Of a stretch of DNA of 19,294 bases, positions 13,969-19,294 are shown piece by piece (positions within the stretch are counted from its first letter, which is position 1; every line of letters begins with the position of its first letter). The translations under genes were made by a program, and so were the position numbers. The DNA lies in NCBI GenBank assembly GCA_026770585.1, contig MU646527.1:335086-354379 (forward strand), in the 5' to 3' direction. The notes under the pieces were generated by a model. That model saw only the letters and a program-made list of their open reading frames with translations. It had not been told where the DNA came from and searched no databases. The stretch is from Baffinella frigidus. Lineage: Eukaryota; Cryptophyceae; Cryptomonadales; Baffinellaceae.

Positions 13969-14055
13969 TTGCAGACGCAGTCCCAGGGGCCTGAAGTGAC
14001 CTGCGACACGAGGAGGGGCAGAGGAACAACCTTGAAGCGGGACGTCACACGCCTA

Positions 14056-14259
14056 GAGCCAATGTGGTAGGACTTGGCCAGGGCGAACTTCGAAGTTACG
14101 AAGATGCGAACTTCTAGATGGACTCTTTTGGACATGTAGTGTTTTAAATTCAAATTTTTCAGTACAAATCATGGCGTTTACTAATAATTACGGTCCATCT
14201 AGAAGTTCGCATCTTGTAAGTTCGAAGTTCGATTTGGCCAAGTCCTACCACATTTGCTC
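14056..14259. mobile_element. family 10 element, copy 2 (TSD TA)
   Basis: 204 bp, ends GAGCCAATGTGGTAGGACTT and ...AAGTCCTACCACATTTGCTC, with TA at 14054-14055 and 14260-14261. The arms extend about 70 bp (AACTTCTAGATGGAC / GTCCATCTAGAAGTT). Confidence 0.9.
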
Positions 14260-14306
14260 TATGGCTTCCTCGCTGGCAACTCCTCTTTCCCGCACACCAC
14301 GGGGTT

Positions 14307-14454
14307 TATCTCAGAAAACGAGTTCTAAAACTCGTTTTCTTAAGTCAATTCTCCTACAAATTTGTCAACTTATGCGGAGAGTAAAGAATAAGTTGACGAA
14401 TTTGTAGGGGAATTGACTTAAGAAAATGAGTTTTAGAACTCGTTTTCTGAGATA
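14307..14454. mobile_element. 148-bp palindrome with hairpins in each arm
   Basis: The arms 14307-14374 and 14387-14454 (TATCTCAGAAAACGAG ... CTCGTTTTCTGAGATA) pair around a 12-nt loop. Each arm also contains its own palindrome, GAAAACGAGTTC/ taaaACTCGTTTTC type, so cross-shaped folds with side stems are possible. Confidence 0.85.
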
Positions 14455-14550
14455 AGGGTGTGTGCCAAACACGACGCTTCTGACAGCCTCCGAGAGGTGC
14501 GGGACCTCGATTCGGATGTCAGCATCCAGCCCTGGAATGGCTTACATCTG

Positions 14551-14581
14551 AACCGAAAGTCCCTTCGTAGCCCGCTGTGTG
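14551..14581 (+). repeat. family 15 end fragment
   Basis: CCGAAAGTCCCTTCGTAGCC then CGCTGTGTGG equals one end of the family 15 element. Confidence 0.7.
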
Positions 14582-14638
14582 GATGCGGGAAAGAGAAGAA
14601 GGCGGTTAGAGACCTCGATTCGTCAATAAGTGCATGTC

Positions 14639-14778
14639 CCACCAGCCCTCAGGGAAGGAACAAAAGGTTAATTTTCAGACCTTCAAATCACCTTGCAGCG
14701 GGGTCGGATCCGACCCCGCTGCAAGGTGATTTTGAGGTCAGAAAATCGACGATTTGGTCTTTCCGTGAGGGTTGGCGG
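14639..14778. mobile_element. family 8 CCAC..GTGG MITE (TSD TC)
   Basis: 140-bp palindrome centred at 14708/14709 (GGGTCGGATCCGACCC). The ends are CCACCAGCCCTCAGGG and ...TTCCGTGAGGGTTGGCGG, with TC at 14637-14638 and 14779-14780. It provides the complete form of the half copy at 10700-10768. Confidence 0.9.
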
Positions 14779-14821
14779 TCAGCATCCGTCCCGGACGCGA
14801 CGCCGCAAGCCATTCGTCAAT

Positions 14822-14994
14822 AGAGCGATGTGCAGAGAAGTTGGCCACCGGAAAATGGAAAAATGGGAAAGTTGGAGCCATTTCGTCCACTTTTGAGAAA
14901 TTCATGGTACCATTTTTTTCAGAAGTTGACAAAATGGCTCCAATATCTCGATTTTCCATTGTTTCCCGTGGCCAAGTTCTCTGCACAGCGCTCT
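14822..14994. mobile_element. 173-bp palindromic element
   Basis: The left arm, AGAGCGATGTGCAGAGAAGT, pairs with the right ...ACTTCTCT-like CAAGTTCTCTGCACAGCGCTCT. TTGGCCACCGGAAAATGG and TTGGAGCCATTT are also matched in the other arm. The loop is near 14903-14911 (ATGGTACCAT). Arms are about 85% paired. Confidence 0.8.
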
Positions 14995-15049
14995 GAGTGG
15001 ATGTCAGCATCCATCTCCGACGCGATGCCTCAGACCATCTCCGACAATG

Positions 15050-15205
15050 GCATAGGCGAACGGACTAAAAATGGGGCAGTTAGGCCTACGGTATTGACTA
15101 CGGTAGGCCGTAGGGGCCTAGGGGGGCTCCTACGAAAAACCCTACGTCCTACCGTAGGTACTACCGTAGGCCTAACTACCCCATTTTTAGTCCGTTACCC
15201 TATTG
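15050..15205. mobile_element. family 1 palindromic MITE, copy E (TSD AATG)
   Basis: 156 bp with GCATAGGCGAACGGACTAAA and ...TTTTTAGTCCGTTACCCTATTG; AATG(G) at 15046-15049 and 15206-15209. The core has TACGGTAGGCCGTAGGGGCC. Closest to copy F. Confidence 0.85.
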
Positions 15206-15280
15206 AATGGCATGTGGAAAAGAAGTACGGGCGTGCCTCTGCCCAGCGAGATACGGGCTTGCCTCTGCCCAGCGAGACGC

Positions 15281-15469
15281 CCACACCAGAATGCTAGAGG
15301 TGCCTATTTCAAACTGTTTGCTTTTACGAGTGGGCATTTGTGTAGCAACATTCGTGAGGTTGGTCACGTAACTCTGCGAAATTAGCACAGTCACGAGGTT
15401 GGTCACGCTATCCTGGTACAAATATTTCCAACCCCACATTAAGTAGGATCCTCCAGCATTCTCGAGTGG
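15281..15469. mobile_element. family 11 element, copy 2
   Basis: The ends are CCACACCAGAATGCTAGAGG and ...TCCAGCATTCTCGAGTGG. The interior GGTCACGTAACTCTGCGAAA is identical to 7728-7918. The flanking dinucleotides GC/TG do not match. Confidence 0.8.
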
Positions 15470-15499
15470 TGCGGGACCTCGATTCGGATGTCAGCATGG

Positions 15500-15638
15500 C
15501 CACTTCGCAGCCACCGGGGGCTTCACATATACAGTCCAACTAAACGAATTGTACTAGAATCTTATCCATTTGCATTGGATTCTAACCGCGTTTCCCCCGG
15601 ATATCCGGGGGGGAAAGAACTCGGCCGCTGCTAAGTGG
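15500..15638. mobile_element. family 4 element, copy c (possible TSD CATGG)
   Basis: CCACTTCGCAGCCACCGGGG ... GGCCGCTGCTAAGTGG, with an internal palindrome CCCCCGGATATCCGGGGG. CATGG lies at 15495-15499 and 15639-15643. Confidence 0.85.
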
Positions 15639-15669
15639 CATGGGGGAACGTAGCGGGCTTTTCCGGCAG

Positions 15670-15770
15670 CCGGGTTTGTACCAGGTGGGGGAGATTTCCG
15701 GCGACGGTTGGTACACATCGGGGAACGGCAGTGCCTACGCCCTATCGTCTAAAGACCGCAAGACCGACAG
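15670..15770 (+). CDS. exon-like stretch, not recognised
   Basis: After an acceptor-like TTTTCCGGCAG the frame reads PGLYQVGEISGDGWYTSG then NGSAYALSSKDRKTD, with mostly G/C third positions, until a dispersed repeat begins at 15771. No domain is identified. Support is composition and one splice-like signal only. Confidence 0.25.
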
Positions 15771-15861
15771 ACCTCGATTCGGATGTCGGCATCCATCCCA
15801 GGCGCGGCCTGTGGCATCTCCGATAACGCCTGGCCCCGCCCCTGCCGCCAGAATCCCATAC

Positions 15862-15925
15862 ACGTTTTTAATTTAAAATACGGTTTTAATTTAAAATACG
15901 GTTTCAATTTTAAACCTTACACAGT
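15862..15925 (+). repeat. 18-bp AT-rich tandem repeat
   Basis: ACGTTTTTAATTTAAAAT, ACGGTTTTAATTTAAAAT and a diverged third unit. Confidence 0.85.
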
Positions 15926-15946
15926 TTCAATCTAAAACTTTTCGGT

Positions 15947-16314
15947 GAAGAAATTTGCTACACATACCGAGTTTTGTAATATTAACAGCATTCGTGTAGC
16001 AATGTTTATTGGATGTAAAAGATTGGGATATCGGCATGCATCCCCGGCGTGGCCTGTGGCATCTCCGATCTCCGACAACCCCCAACCCTGCGCCAGAATG
16101 TTTCACCGTTACTTAAATTAACGGAGACCTTAAAATAACGGAGGTTGCACTTCTGCTTTGAGACGTTCCACCCTCGACGTTTGTCTCGGTGGGCAGCGCT
16201 CTTGGAGGCCTGCGCAGCGAGTTAACCCGGATTTAATTTGAAACTTTATGGCAATGAAATTTACCACACAGAACGAGTTTTACTAGTGATATTAAAGCAT
16301 TCGTGTAGTAATTT
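15947..16314. repeat. family 13 repeats, two copies in direct orientation
   Basis: 15947-16004 and 16250-16314 share AAATTT(G/A)C(T/C)ACACA ... AGTTTT ... AATATTAA-like ... GCATTCGTGTAG(C/T)AAT. An inverse copy is at 3312-3380. The stretch between carries ATTAACGGAGACCTTAAAATAACGG and other A/T-rich sequence without a gene. Confidence 0.7.
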
Positions 16315-16414
16315 ACACAGAATCCATTTTCAAAAAATGAAAACCGTTGTCATCTGAAACTGTGGAGTTGACACTGAGTTCAAGCCTCGCATCGAACAAC
16401 CCACCGTGGTGCGC

Positions 16415-16490
16415 GTGTAGGGTGTAGGGTGTAGGGTGTAGGGTGTAGGGTGTAGGGTGTAGGGTGTAGGGTGTAAGGTTGTAAGGTTGT
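16415..16490 (+). repeat. telomere-variant array (GTGTAGG)n
   Basis: About nine GTAGGGT units ending in two GTAAGGTT variants, directly followed by a (CT)n run at 16494-16528. Confidence 0.95.
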
Positions 16491-16491
16491 G

Positions 16492-16529
<38 letters not shown>

Positions 16530-16635
16530 CCGCCAAATCAACCTGGTTCGAACCTCCCCTGCGCACCACTCGAGGCTGAAAGAGGGAGTATTTTAAATGT
16601 GGGGTTGTTAAATTTAGTACCAGTAACTGGCAGGC

Positions 16636-16677
16636 TTGGTCACGTAGCTGGGGGAATTCCCCTAGCTACGTGACCAA
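16636..16677. repeat. 42-bp near-perfect palindrome
   Basis: TTGGTCACGTAGCTGGGGGA / TTCCCCTAGCTACGTGACCA plus A with a GAATTC centre and a single mismatch pair. TGGTCACGTA also occurs in family 11. Confidence 0.85.
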
Positions 16678-16873
16678 ACGCCCCTATTTGTGTGAAAATT
16701 ACTACACACCTCGTTTCCCCCCTTCACTTGTAAAAGCATCCCTATTTTAAAATAGTCCCACTTCCAGCCTCGAGTGGCAGCTAGGCCTTTGCAAAACAGG
16801 TCTTGCCACAAAAAACATTTTCAGCAGAAACTACACTGCAAAAGGCACCTAAAACACTTATATGGCGAGCGCA

Positions 16874-16913
16874 ATTTTACAGCGGCAGAGGTGGGAACCT
16901 CTGCCTCTGTAAA
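16874..16913. repeat. 40-bp palindrome
   Basis: TTTTACAGCGGCAGAGGTG / CACCTCTGCC..CTGTAAAA-type pairing with centre GGGAACC. Confidence 0.75.
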
Positions 16914-16916
16914 ACC

Positions 16917-17190
16917 GCGCGCAACTTACGGACGCGCACAACTTACAGACGCGCGCAACTTACGGCCGCGCACAACTTTCATAGGCTAACAGACTAAAAA
17001 TGGGGTAGTTAGGCCTACGGTATTGACTACGGTAGGCCGTAGGGGCCTAGGGGGGCTCCTACGAAAAATCCTACGGCCTACCGTAGGTAATACCGTAGGC
17101 CTAACTACCCCATCTTTGGTCCGTTACCCTATTAACTTACGGGCGTGCACAACTTACGGACGCGCACAACTTACAGACGCGCGCAACTTA
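16917..17190 (+). repeat. 17-bp tandem repeat split by a family 1 element
   Basis: The unit GACGCGC(A/G)CAACTTAC(A/G), 3-4 copies on each side (16917-16978 and 17135-17190). Intact units are the unoccupied target of copy F. Confidence 0.9.
16979..17134. mobile_element. family 1 palindromic MITE, copy F (TSD ACTT)
   Basis: 156 bp, ends TCATAGGCTAACAGACT and ...GGTCCGTTACCCTATTA; ACTT at 16975-16978 and 17135-17138. Confidence 0.92.
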
Positions 17191-17596
17191 TGAACCTGCA
17201 GAGGTGGGTCGAGGAGCTCATCCGTAGATTGTTCCTATCTCCTCAAGAGTGAGGTGGGCGTGGCGTTCGATGTGAGTGTAATACAAAGCACCAAAGCACC
17301 AAAGCACCAAAGCACTATGACGGATTACAAGTTCCACCGCGACCATAGTTCGAGGGTTTACGTAGAGGTGTTAGTGAGAGCTAGCTCAACACTTAACCAG
17401 CTACACCATGACCCCCGAACCCTACCCTCATCCGGGAACATGTTTAATTTAAAAGAAAATGGCCTATCAAACCGGATTCTGGCCCTAATTAAATTTACTT
17501 AGGGCCCTAATTAACCTTCGTCCAACTCCTTTGAACAAATAGGGATTCATTTTCTTTTCAATTAAGCTTGTCCCCGGATTAACCCCCCAGAGGCAG
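17191..17596. other. 8-bp tandem repeat; otherwise unassigned
   Basis: AAAGCACC is repeated four times near 17284-17314. A short + frame, RWVEELIRRLFLSPQE (about 17201-17249), is coding-like but too short to name. The rest is A/T-rich from 17440 on, without a recognised feature. Confidence 0.4.
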
Positions 17597-17610
17597 AGGT
17601 AAGGCGTGCC

Positions 17611-17744
17611 AGCCTACGGATTGCCTACGGTAGGTAGGGGGGCTCCTACGACTTTTAAATCTATCTGCGTTATAAAGCCGTAGGAGCCCCCCTACCTACC
17701 GTAGGCAATCCGTAGGCTGTAAGTACCATGCTGGCGCTAGCTTT
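17611..17744. mobile_element. family 2 palindromic element, copy 2 (left end altered)
   Basis: The arms 17611-17656 and 17675-17718 (AGCCTACGGATTGCCTACGG ... CCGTAGGCAATCCGTAGGCT) are nearly perfect. The right outer end, CTGGCGCTAGCTTT, matches copy 1; the left outer end does not. Confidence 0.75.
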
Positions 17745-17855
17745 TTGGATGATGGGGCGTGCCTGGGTGTGGTCGCGGTGGGAGCGGGAGGGGGTGGGGG
17801 TGGGAGTCGCGGCAATGTCCTCGAGCTTCGCATCCAGCTCCATGGCTGCCCGGTC
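17740..17855 (-). CDS. exon-like stretch next to family 2, not recognised
   Basis: On -, a pyrimidine-rich run (CCTTTTCCCCTGGTGCGCTC) then TGCAG|GAC precedes the frame DRAAMELDAKLEDIAATPTP then TPSRSHRDHTQARPIIQK, which reads into the family 2 end. The outer sequence of family 2 (GCCAGCATG|GTACTTA) could offer a donor. Third positions are G/C-rich. No domain is known. Confidence 0.35.
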
Positions 17856-18078
17856 CTGCAGAGCGCACCAGGGGAAAAGGCTTATTAAGTTGGGTACGAG
17901 GTTTACTAAGGTGGTAAACGTCTTTTTCTTCATTATTGCTCTCGATGCTGGTCCTAAATGAGGCCTTTAAGCCTCGAGTTGAGTGATACAAAAGTCCATG
18001 GGCCTTCAGAAACGGTAAGTTGATAAACCCGACCGCGGAATGGAGCCAGGGGGGGGGGTAGCGCACACGAGCACCACC

Positions 18079-18200
18079 ACGCAAGAGGGCTCGAGGGAAA
18101 CCGACGCCTGATCCACGCCAGATCTGGCGTCGTTGACTTAAGTATTCAGGGGAATTCCCCTGAAAGATGTCAAAAGTGGATGTTTCGAGCCCTCTGGCGT
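18079..18200. repeat. family 16 three-stem repeat, copy 2
   Basis: Same length as copy 1 (122 bp). Outer stem AGAGGGCTCGA / TCG..GAGCCCTCT. Hairpin 1 is ACGCCAGATCTGGCGT (18115-18130) and hairpin 2 is TTCAGGGGAATTCCCCTGAA (18145-18164). Confidence 0.75.
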
Positions 18201-18254
18201 GGCAGGCACTACCGGGCAGAACACGTCAGCTACCTCAACGTCTGGAGGAAAGGC

Positions 18255-18435
18255 TCTGGAGATACTACCCCGTGTAGGATGACCGGAGTGACTTTACACA
18301 GGTCTGGGGACACTACCCCGTGTAGGATGACCGGAGTGACTTTACACAGTTCTGGGGATACTACCCCGTGTAGGATGGCCGGAGTGACTTTACACAGTCA
18401 CTCCGGCCATCCTACACGGGGTTGTATCCCCAGAA
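18255..18435 (+). repeat. 48-bp tandem repeat (3 units) plus inverted part-unit
   Basis: Units at 18255, 18303 and 18351 (TCTGGGGATACTACCCCGTG ... ACTTTACACAG). From 18396 the sequence returns as its own reverse complement, so unit 3 and the tail form a 37-bp-arm hairpin (18353-18389/18396-18432) with a 6-nt loop. 48 bp is 16 codons, hence the repeating frame SGDTTPCRMTGVTLH. Confidence 0.92.
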
Positions 18436-18498
18436 AACGCACCAGCGCGCTGCACCCAGTGGAAAGGGTGAGCTAGTTTGGCAAGCTTCCAGCCCTGA

Positions 18499-18614
18499 TG
18501 GGCTTTTGGGGACCTGAAGCGGATCAAATCCCCTCTACGCCCACCCCCTTTTCAGACTTTGAAAAAATCAGGCCCCGAAAGGGGATTTGATCCGCTTCAG
18601 GGCCCAGAAAAGCC
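18499..18614. repeat. inverted repeat with arms of about 37 bp
   Basis: GGGCTTTTGGGGACCTGAAG..CAAATCCCCT pairs with AGGGGATTTG..CTTCAGGGCCCAGAAAAGCC around a 40-nt middle. Confidence 0.8.
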
Positions 18615-18616
18615 AT

Positions 18617-18754
18617 CCACTAGCCCTTGGAGGTGGCTCACATAGTGCTCTGGGGCATTTTCGATTCACCTTGGATCGGGGTCGGATCCGACCACGATCC
18701 AAGGTAAAATCGAAGACCCTCCAGGGCACTATTTGAGCCACTGGGGGTGGCTGG
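18617..18754. repeat. 138-bp imperfect palindrome, relative of family 8
   Basis: Centred at 18686/18687 on GGGTCGGATCCGACC, the same centre as the family 8 MITE 14639-14778; flanking CCTTGGATCG / CGATCCAAGG; outer CCACTAGCC..GGTGGCTGG. Confidence 0.75.
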
Positions 18755-18977
18755 TGGCGGGCGCTGTTCGGCGGGAGCCCCCCACGGTCACGCGACGATG
18801 GCTTGCGTCCCAAATCGACAAGTGGACTAACTTATCTGTGCTAATTCGCAGACGGATTCCGTCCGCTTTGTACCAGGAATAATAGAAAGACGCAGTCGAT
18901 TTGAGGCCACCCCCAGTGGCTGGTGGATCGATGTGCCCCCTCGTCCACCGTGCACCATCTTGCTACTCCCTGCACCA
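18755..18977. other. no recognised feature
   Basis: GGCCACCCCCAGTGGCTGGTGG at 18905-18925 repeats the outer end of the preceding palindrome. Nothing else is identified. Confidence 0.4.
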
Positions 18978-19145
18978 TCCCAACCGCGGACTTCGAAGAG
19001 ATTTCGTGAATCACCCATGCGCGGCAAGACCTACGACCCTACGGTAGGCAATCCGTAGGGACATAGGGGGGTTCCTCCAGATAAGGTAACGGGAATTTGA
19101 ACATTTTCTGCCCGAAAATCCCTTCGTAGCCCGCTGTGTGGCTTG
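18978..19145. mobile_element. family 15 element, copy 2
   Basis: CGCGGACTTCGAAGAGATTT on the left and AAATCCCTTCGTAGCCCGCT plus GTGTGG on the right pair as in copy 1. The interior CCCTACGGTAGGCAATCCGT..ATAGGGGGGTTCCT is the reverse complement of 2640-2705. Confidence 0.75.
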
Positions 19146-19190
19146 CGGCGCCCTGCTCCACACACAACAGACATTGCTGTCCTGAAACAC

Positions 19191-19253
19191 AAGATTCTAG
19201 TACAAATCGTTTAGATGGACTGTATCCGTGAAGCCCCCGGTGGCTGCTAAGTG
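19191..19253 (-). mobile_element. family 4 element, end fragment (copy d)
   Basis: AAGATTCTAGTACAAATCGT ... CCCCCGGTGGCTGCTAAGTG is the reverse complement of the first ~63 bases of family 4. The rest of the element is missing. Confidence 0.9.
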
Positions 19254-19294
19254 TGTGTGGGGGTGTACGTCATCCTCCTCGACGCTCGGGAGCT

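Larger units (their letters stand above)
14495..16100 (+). repeat. dispersed 'GACCTCGATTCGGATGTCAGCATCC' modules
   Basis: GACCTCGATTCGGATGTC(A/G)GCAT occurs at about 14506, 15476 and 15771, with diverged forms near 14778, 14999 and 16022 (GATATCGGCATGCATCC). The tails (GGCGCGGCCTGTGGCATCTC and similar) also match. Mobile elements at 14639, 14822, 15050, 15281 and 15500 lie between them, so an older tandem repeat was broken up by insertions. Confidence 0.65.

Noticed and set aside
13535-14153. Long open frames on both strands (up to 178 codons) across the GA-rich block
   Set aside because: A purine-only tract has no stop codons in several frames; the flanks belong to repeats and a MITE, and nothing is conserved at the protein level.
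17728-17961. Plus-strand 77-codon frame with hydrophobic ends
   Set aside because: The opposite strand gives the better exon signal (pyrimidine tract plus TGCAG), and the plus-strand frame begins inside a MITE end.
18005-18030. Consensus splice donor GGTAAGTTG on +
   Set aside because: No coding-like exon precedes it; a six-base match is expected by chance in a window of this size.
18180-18476. 98-codon frame with 16-residue repeats as a real repeat protein
   Set aside because: A 48-bp tandem repeat keeps any open frame open; there is no start context, splice support or known domain.

Overview
This looks like nuclear DNA from a eukaryote with plant-type (TTTAGGG) telomere repeats. The best fit is a repeat-rich green alga such as a prasinophyte, but an alveolate or stramenopile cannot be excluded. 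The evidence is a perfect internal TTTAGGG array, many degenerate CCCTAAA tracts, spliceosomal GT..AG exons, and dense short palindromic elements of MITE type (small non-autonomous DNA transposons). There is no bacterial operon, rRNA, tRNA, CRISPR array, or intact transposase or reverse transcriptase gene. Most long open frames are by-products of palindromes and microsatellites.

The coding content is small, mostly broken, and found by reading across introns. (1) On +, 79-810, an unrecognised exon-like frame is interrupted by a 257-bp insertion/duplication and by a 168-bp MITE; removing both leaves one open frame. (2) On -, about 4605-3917, a PDZ domain is split over three phase-0 exons; its first intron (80 bp) is built almost wholly of degenerate telomere-type repeats, and its last exon is duplicated and cut by a MITE. 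(3) On -, 13044-11879, there are four copies of a phase-0 exon. The complete copy has 33 codons and lies between a (CT)n-TTCAG acceptor and a GTAAAC donor. Three of the four copies have a donor, and each is followed directly by CCCTNAA repeats. Weaker exon-like stretches lie at 15670-15770 (+) and 17740-17855 (-).

The rest is a collection of mobile and palindromic repeats. Several can be defined precisely because both a filled and an empty target site lie in this window. Family 1 has ends T(C/A)ATAGG and a 4-bp target duplication, usually ACNT. The 'CCAC...GTGG' group has 2-bp duplications of varied sequence. Family 3 (CAGGGGTACCTCGC ends) inserts at TA, and family 10 (GAGCCAATGTGG ends) appears to do so. 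A 219-bp near-perfect palindrome at 7226-7444 has a 7-bp duplication. A pair of 138-bp inverted repeats, 137/138 identical, encloses about 0.7 kb at 4949-5941. A 122-bp repeat at 11061 and 18079 keeps its two internal hairpins through paired base changes.

Layout: 0-1.4 kb coding relic plus family 1; 1.4-3.4 kb palindromes; 3.46-4.7 kb MITE and PDZ fragment; 4.8-6.0 kb long inverted repeat; 6.5-10.8 kb families 3, 5, 10 and 11, telomere-like tracts and a polypyrimidine block; 10.8-11.4 kb hairpin repeats; 11.4-13.05 kb telomere array and exon array; 13.05-14.05 kb 37-bp tandem repeat, duplicated block and GA tract; 14.05-19.3 kb nested palindromes and fragments of the earlier families.
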